Source: Morchella semilibera (Eukaryota; Ascomycota; Pezizomycetes; Pezizales; Morchellaceae). Taken from it: a DNA stretch of 64,000 nt. Positions 58,228 to 64,000 of this stretch are shown here, in pieces. Numbering within the stretch: position 1 is the stretch's first letter; the number at the start of each line of letters is the position of its first letter. The stretch is taken from positions 6,383,613 through 6,447,612 of the forward strand of contig CM018603.1 in assembly GCA_009192285.1 (NCBI GenBank). The letters run 5' to 3'. A program made the translations under genes and the position numbers. Below the pieces are notes generated by a model. The model did not search any database. It was given only the letters and a program-made list of their open reading frames with translations, and was not told the origin of the DNA.

Positions 58228-59160
58228 GAAACTATTCACCACCAAAACCCATAGCGGAAGTAGGGGATATATATGTAAGTACATATAGTTAATTATCGTA
58301 ATCCTAAAAAAGGTTTATCTTGGTCTCCCCTCCACCTCGAAACTGGCAGCGTGGGCATAAGATCCCTACCCCTGCCGCCTTCGTTAGGTGCCTTGTTTCG
58401 TGTCACTCCCGAGTAGGAACTCTATATTAAAGTATCCGCCAGTTAACTAAAAGATGCGCACACAATACAATAATTTGTGCTATGGAGCATTTAGATTTGT
58501 TTGCCCTCTATACACTGTCAACCTACGTGGCACTAGCAGTAACGAACGAAATCAATGAGTTGAAAACACGGTGGGGGGGGAGTTGCAAAGGACGCTGTCC
58601 AGGAGCTAAGGGCAGTTACTATATCACAGGTCCAGAGTGCTATCCCATTTTAAACATTATAACCTTGGTCGTTATATATATACGGTTACGATTTTCCGGT
58701 TTCCAAACACTTGAGCCCCTATAATAACCTGCATTATTCTATGCCAATTACTCGTCTCCCCCCAGAGGAACAGGGGTTCTTGCATGAACCTATTATATAT
58801 TTTAAGCCTTGGCACTGTCGGAGCGTAATCCAGAGTAGAGAGTTCCCCTACTCTAGTAGCTATTAATACATGAAAGCTAAGACCTGCAAGTCTCAACTAC
58901 TCTCTACTCTATTCATAACGGAACAACACCTTTCTCTCTCTATTCTCGGTTCACTCGGTAAAGAACTAAGCTTTCGGTCAATTCGCGATAATCGAGAAAC
59001 ACCGCGTAACCAACCAATGGGATATGTTCAATACAGTAGGTACAGCGGGAGGTACCTTACCCCCTGTATGTGTGGGGGGAGGGGAGGGGGTTGGGGGATG
59101 GTTAGATGGTTGGATTTGGTAACACTCGGATCGGAATCGTGCATACATCATAGGACACTC

Positions 59161-59187
59161 ACTGCTGGTACGTACCGTACCAGCAGT
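59161..59187. repeat. Perfect 11-bp inverted repeat
   Basis: ACTGCTGGTAC and GTACCAGCAGT are perfectly complementary across a 5-base centre (GTACC). It could be a hairpin or a dimeric protein site; nothing decides. Confidence 0.6.
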
Positions 59188-59941
59188 TCAGAACTGTATT
59201 CTAGTGTGTGCGTATGCTTTCACATGTCAGAGAGAATAATACATAAATCATTTTGGAAAAGTATTTAACTGAAGCCAGTCCAATTGTCGATTATATATAT
59301 AAGAAGATAGCCTACTGCTCTGAGCTTCCTCTCTCTGTTACAGCATCGACCACTATCCCCAATAGCTGCAGATCTACTCCTACATTGTAGCATCCCCGGC
59401 AGCGTATACAGTTAGCTACTTTACCTTTCTACTCACACGACACGCAGTGACAGACAGCCTACAACTCACACGACATAACCTCACGTGCCCCACCCTTTGC
59501 ATTTACATTCCCGAAACGAATTTTCAGCTGGTCAAGACTTCCTTCCCCACCCTCCCTCCCTCCCCCCCGAAGTGAGTAATTATTCTGGCTCCTGATCCGC
59601 TATCACCCTTTCTAACATTTCTTTAGAGCTCCATCCCTTGCGTTGCTTGAGATCTAAAGTATTTATACTCCCCCCCCAGATCCTTGAGTAGCCTTCTCTT
59701 CTAACTCAGTAGTATTAGAACCCTCTCTCATTGGCCCAATTCAGAATATATAATTGCTTCTTAACCCCCACCTCCTCCGCATCCTGCAAATTCTCTCCCC
59801 CGCAGCAATACAAAAAAAACAAAGTAAGATTTTTTTTTTTCCCCTTTCACTGGGACAGGTGTGTGTATATAACCCTTCCCAATCCCCCCCAGCTTTTTTC
59901 CCCCCCAAAACTAACACCTTCCCAAGACCCTTATACATACC

Positions 59942-60244
59942 ATGGCATCCCGAACCACCACCTCAATGTCCTCCTCTTACTACCGTGCCACAAAAACACC
60001 AGCCGCATATGCCCTCTCCTCGCTTGGCCGCCTCTCAATGACCCCGCGCACGCCGCTGCCCTCCTCCGTCGCGGACAAGCTGTCGTACCGCGTCGTCCGG
60101 GAGCGGCAAGACAGCACGGCCTCTGTCGTGTCCACAAGCTCCTCAATGTCCTCGTCCACAATATCGAGCGGGTACAGCAGCTGTACCGAGTATGACGCGG
60201 ACGGGCCCCCGGCCAAGGGCTGGTCGAGCACAGAAATGTTCTGA
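59942..60244 (+). CDS. Small Ser/Thr-rich protein, unknown
   Basis: Single-exon ORF of 100 residues with strong fungal third-position G/C preference, unlike the AT-rich flanks. I do not recognise a family. About a third of residues are Ser or Thr (SMSSSYYRATKTP, TASVVSTSSSMSSSTISSGYSS), with a basic middle (DKLSYRVVRERQD) and a short C-terminal GWSSTEMF. No signal peptide or membrane segment. The composition suggests a disordered phospho-regulated protein. The ATG follows a C/A-rich leader (ATACC before the start). Overlapping frames on both strands are shadows. Confidence 0.55.
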   Translation: MASRTTTSMSSSYYRATKTPAAYALSSLGRLSMTPRTPLPSSVADKLSYRVVRERQDSTASVVSTSSSMSSSTISSGYSSCTEYDADGPPAKGWSSTEMF

Positions 60245-61530
60245 AGTGGGAGCGGAGAGAGAGTGTGGGTTCTGGGTTACATTATATATATATAGGGGCG
60301 TTTCGGCGTCGGCGTCCGGAGAAGGAGTCCGGGGGCAGGGCATTGTTTATAGTTTCCTTTGATTCTGGGTTTTGTTTGTCGTTCCGGCGTATGGTAGAGG
60401 TAGAGGATTCTTTTTTTTCTTTCTTTTTCTGTTTGGAATTGCTTACGGTTACGAAAAATTATATCCTTCTTCTTTTCCCCCCTCTTGGAGGGTGGGCGGG
60501 TCCTTGGGGAGTGGGCGTTAACTCAAATGGGGTGCGTATTATATTGTTTTTTTTTTCTTTTCATTTCATTTCTTCTTTTTGCTCTCTGGTGGGAGGATGT
60601 TGTTTCAGGAATCATCATCAGGCGTCAAGATGGGGTGGTTGGGTGGGTAGAATTGACGGTATGTAGGTCATATGGTCAGGTATTGCGGTAGATGGTGTTT
60701 TTTTTTCCTTTACATCCTTTTATTGCATTACAGGAAGTATGTAAGTAGCTAGACTCGGGAAAAGGGCGCGGGAATGGGGAGGGGAAAAAATGGATAGAGA
60801 TAGATTTCCTACCTTGTTGTGTGGCTCCTTTGAGTTCATTGACATTGGCATTGACATTTATGTGGTGGTGGTGGTGGTGGTGGTGGTGGTGGAGCTCGAG
60901 GCATTAATTTTTGTGGTCGCCCACCCCAGGTTTACTTGCTCGGATCAAGGTCATGGATGTTCACTCGGTTTTTCCCACTCCTCCACCCCCACCCCCACCT
61001 CCTCCTCCTCCCCCGCCCTGCACGTCATGAGTACCTGCCACGGTCTCGTCTGAGATGTCGTTGTCGCCTTTAAACCCTTTTTTTTTTTTTTTTTTTTTGA
61101 AAATCGCACTATCCACGTTTTTAATTTTTTTGAAAATCTCCAATTAACATCTTTGGTATCCCAACCCCCCCCCCCCCCATGAAAATGACAATAAAGAATA
61201 AAAAGGAGAATAAAAAAAAAAGAAGGGAAATTGTTTGTTCCTACTTCTCTGCCATCTCCCATCTCCAATCTCCATCTCCATGTTCATCTCGTCTCAGCGC
61301 CGACTCACGACTCGTAACATTTGGTCCTGTAATTTATAAAAAGCGAGCGCAACCCCCAACCAAAAAAAAAAAGAAAAATACAACCCCGCTTCTGTACAAA
61401 AATCCCGCCCCTGTAGAAAAAAAAATATAAAATAAAAGAAAAATAGAGAAAAAAAGGGGGAAAAAAAAGAGGAGAAGGTTGAGCACTCCCGGAAAAAGAT
61501 AGCTAGCTAGCTCGGGATACTAGGGCTGGC
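60245..61530. other. Convergent intergenic region with simple repeats
   Basis: 1.3 kb between the 3' ends of the Ser-rich and GAT genes. A (GGT)n tract at about 60861-60891, a GAGTGA-N6-RTGA site at 60951, a poly-T run at about 61079-61098, poly-C at 61166-61178, and A-rich sequence over 61190-61470. Confidence 0.5.
60951..60966 (-). promoter_or_regulatory. GAGTGA-N6-RTGA site
   Basis: Minus strand reads GAGTGAACATCCATGA, preceded by C. It is one of the few copies with A instead of T or C after GAGTGA. Confidence 0.4.
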
Positions 61531-62910
61531 CTAGTAGCGGTAACTTATTGGCGGGTCCGGGCTCTAGATATGATGTTAGCAATGATCCTGGTATAGACAT
61601 ATATATCTCAGGGTAATAAACTCACAATCGGTGACACTGGACTCTCCGATCTCCGTGGCACCGTCGGCGGGGGCGGCGGCGTCCTCCTCCTCAACACCTG
61701 CTGCCCACCCGCTCCCGTTTCCGTTCCCGCCTCCCTATTAACACTATGACTCCTTGACACGCCTTCCGCCGGTGATGTCGGCGACCCCGTATGCTCCGCC
61801 GCATAGGCACTCCACGCGTCGCCGCCCACATCCGCGATTCTCGCCTCCTCCGACACCTGCAGCTGCGGCGCCGGCGGGCGCGCCTGTGACGCTGCCATAA
61901 GCTCTTTATACCGCTCCAACGCCAGTCCTAGCAGATCGTTCGTCTCAATCAGCGTCGTCATCGTGTCCTCGTCCTCCGTCGCCTGGATGTAGCTGACGAT
62001 CGAGCGGGCTGCTGTGCGACAGCGGTCCGCAAATTCCTTGACGAGCTCGTTGGTGGAGACCTCAGCGGGCGGGGTAGACTGTAGTACCTGCTCAAGGAGC
62101 GAGGCGGAGGTGCGCGCTTCGGAGATGCGCGCGGTGAGCTCGAGCATGCTGGGGAGGCCCTGGTGGTGGTGGTACTGCGAGGAGGGCTGCGCCCGCGACG
62201 AGCGGTGATTGCGCGTTTCAGGGGCGTAGGGGATGGTAGTGTCGCCGCTGCCACCGACGGCCGCGGGGGTCAGCATGGCAGCATAGTTCATGGAGCGCTT
62301 TTCCTTAAGCCAGACCTCGCGGAGCGCGGCGAGGCCCTCGTCATCGCTCTTGGCGCCCTCCCAGTACTCAAGTGTTTCTCCGAGGATCTGACGGACGCTT
62401 GGGTCTGTGCCGCGGCGGAGAAGGTCCTTGACGGCGTTGACAAACTTTGGGTCAGCAAGGTTGCGGGTGAAGGTGCGTCCGGGATTATCGCTGAGGATGC
62501 GCAAAATCATGATGGCGTTGTACTGCTTGTGTGGTTGGGTAGCGTTGTGTTTGGGGTCGAGGTGTTTACGGATGGCTGAGGCGGCGGCGGCGCAGGCGGT
62601 GGGCGAGGATTCAGCGCTATCGACGATGGTGGGGAGGTGGAGGACTTCGGAGCCAGCTGTAGAGGTGGGCCCACCGGAGGAGATGAAGAGGAGAGAGATT
62701 TTAGGATCGCGGCCTCGGGGGTGTCGTTGGGTGAGGGGTGGTCGGGGGTTGGGGAGCGGCGGCCTGAGGGGTGGGGGTAGTGTTAGAGGAGCTGTGATTA
62801 GGTGGGGGGGGGGGTGTATTGAGGGGAGGGGGGGAGGGGGCCTTACTACTACTGTTGCTGCGTTTGAAAGAGGTCATTAAACGCTTCATGGCTGCTGTGG
62901 TGCTCTCCAC
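61531..62910 (-). CDS. VHS/ENTH- and GAT-domain trafficking protein, apparent frameshift
   Basis: Resembles fungal LSB5/GGA-like adaptors that bind ubiquitinated cargo at endosomes or the cell cortex. Exons (minus strand): 62910-62847, 62763-61626, 61563-61531, about 410 residues if one indel is corrected. The N terminus is basic (MKRLMTSFKRSNSSS). A VHS-like superhelix follows (TPEAAILK; GSEVLHLPTIVDSAESSP; QYNAIMILRILSDNPGRTFTRN; FVNAVKDLLRRGTDPSVRQIL). The GAT domain is at about 230-330 (LLEQVLQSTPPAEVSTNELVKEFADRCRTAARSIVSYIQATEDEDTMTTLIETNDLLGLALERY). TPEAAILKSL and the GSEVLHLP part lie in different frames, switching in the AAAATCTCTCTCCTC run near 62685-62701; coding length is 2 over a multiple of three. 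The last intron (GTGAGT, branch GCTAACA) adds SPDPPISYRY. The start may be the second Met (62889). Confidence 0.8.
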
Positions 62911-63540
62911 TGTATTCTGCTATGTGCTATCTACTCTGTGGTGGTGATGATGATGATGGTGGTGATGATAAAGCTGTAGATGGTAGATGTATGGAGTAAG
63001 AGAGTATCGACGGAGAGAGGGGAAGAGAGGGAGAGAGAGAGAAAGAAAGAAAGAGGACGAGTGGATAGATGTTGGTTATGTATCGTGTTGTTGTTGGATG
63101 TAAGTAGTTAGTAGCTCGAATTAAAGTGTCGTTGGGGGACCGGGGTGACGCGTAACAGGTAAAGGGTGGGGTGGTGTTGCAATGAAGCACAGACGGTGAG
63201 AATGATAGATAATTATATTCTAATCGAAGAAGAAGAGAAGAGAAGTGAGACCTGCAGCAGTGAATCTTCTCTACTTCAAAGCACATGTAGTAGTAGTAGT
63301 AGTACCTGCCTATAGGTATTTATGTATGGGGCAATTGGGTTCTCAACCCTTGTCTATGATACTTGAGTGAGTGAGTGGAGTTGCCCTGCGTGTGCTGATG
63401 TGATGCGCTGCGGGGATAATAAGGATTACTTGGATAGAAGGATCCCCTCCATATCTACAGCTACACTCTCTTCGGGCGATAACCCGAATGCGTTTATTCC
63501 TGCACAGCACCGGTCCGTACCTTAACGTAGCGAGAGAACC

Positions 63541-63580
63541 CTTCCCCTCTCCCCTCTCCCCTCTCCCCTCTCCCCTCTCC
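63541..63580. repeat. Tandem TCCCCTC heptamers
   Basis: About five to six consecutive copies of a C/T heptamer (CCCCTCT phase), continuing into a degenerate C/T tract. Confidence 0.85.
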
Positions 63581-63823
63581 TCTCTCGCCCCTCCCCAAGA
63601 CTTCTATTTATGCATATTGTGGCTGTGTCCCCCGACAATGTCGTCGTCGTCGTGGAGCGTGTCGTCAGCACACGGAGTTAATTAACAGTGGGGATCGATT
63701 GCGTGGATGCGCGATAATACACATGATAATTCCTTGGATCTGTAGGGATTGGCTGGGCCTCTTTGGGGAGTTTGTGGTTGTGGGTTGCGGTTGCGGGGAG
63801 TGCCGCGCGGCAGCCTTGGTGAG

Positions 63824-63839
63824 TCATGGAAAGTCACTC
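63824..63839 (-). promoter_or_regulatory. GAGTGA-N6-RTGA site
   Basis: Minus strand reads GAGTGACTTTCCATGA, preceded by C. It lies about 910 bases upstream of the GAT gene start, in the same orientation as that gene. Confidence 0.45.
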
Positions 63840-64000
63840 GGGCGGGCGGTGGGACTATGGGTAAGGGTTATTTGGGGAGGGGTTTCTTGATGCGTTGATC
63901 ACGGGCCTTACTTCCACGGATAGGAGCCCTCTCATAAAGTATCTTCGAAACCGAAGATCTACATTCCAGCCAAGTACACACACATATATATTCGCCCACA

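Larger units (their letters stand above)
57408..59941. other. Intergenic region, no supported gene
   Basis: 2.5 kb. T-rich probable 3' UTR after 57408, a GAGTGA-N6-RTGA site at 58212, a perfect 11-bp inverted repeat at 59161-59187 and a C-rich promoter-like stretch at 59540-59940 with a poly-T run at 59830-59839 before the small Ser-rich gene. Confidence 0.5.
62911..64000. other. Intergenic region to window end
   Basis: 1.1 kb upstream of the GAT gene. GA-rich repeats at about 63016-63053, a TCCCCTC heptamer array at about 63541-63580 and a GAGTGA-N6-RTGA site at 63824. No gene is supportable before the window ends. Confidence 0.5.

Overview
The window reads as nuclear DNA of a filamentous ascomycete (Pezizomycotina; a Pezizomycetes-type genome is possible but unproven). 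The genes have many short introns (about 45-145 nt) with GTRNGT donors, CTAAC/CTGAC-like branch sites and YAG acceptors. The proteins are ordinary fungal housekeeping families, and wide AT-rich intergenic stretches separate them. There are no operons, CRISPR arrays, rRNAs or convincing tRNAs. I rebuilt the spliced models by hand from splice sites, reading frame and remembered family sequence; no search was run.

Layout: 123-710 (+) 3' end of an ARL2-type GTPase; 4409-6225 (+) Xaa-Pro aminopeptidase; 6613-7743 (+) secreted PI-PLC-like protein; 10273-10755 (+) small unknown protein; 12989-13519 (+) LSM7; 14122-15077 (-) secreted LPMO-like DUF7492-type protein; 16591-19317 (-) PAN3; 19433-19941 (-) unknown; 22473-25551 (-) importin beta (KAP95); 27318-30090 (-) APC4; 31360-32934 (-) UBA/UAS/UBX protein; 34306-37394 (+) Sac-domain phosphoinositide phosphatase; 39277-42707 (+) acidic unknown protein; 45071-45935 (-) N-terminal-domain protein of the fungal STAND/NLR type; 48426-50033 (+) UTP15; 55668-57407 (+) NIPA-like magnesium transporter; 59942-60244 (+) small Ser-rich protein; 61531-62910 (-) VHS/GAT-type trafficking protein. 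Functions are scattered: mRNA decay (LSM7, PAN3), nuclear import, cell cycle (APC4), ERAD, lipid signalling (PI-PLC, Sac), ribosome biogenesis (UTP15) and trafficking.

The most unusual content is intergenic. A bipartite motif, GAGTGA-N6-RTGA (usually CGAGTGAT-N5-RTGAY), occurs 17 times with fixed spacing on both strands, about 0.2 being expected by chance, and never in a modelled exon. The palindrome TACATGTA occurs 36 times against about one expected, always outside my coding models, with ten copies in 1.2 kb near 53 kb. Three TA-flanked inverted-repeat elements (MITE-like) are also present.

Four genes (DUF7492-like, acidic unknown, NIPA, GAT) only read through if a 1-2 nt indel is allowed. 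In three of them the indel is in or beside a homopolymer or CT run, which points to residual sequence errors or recent decay.
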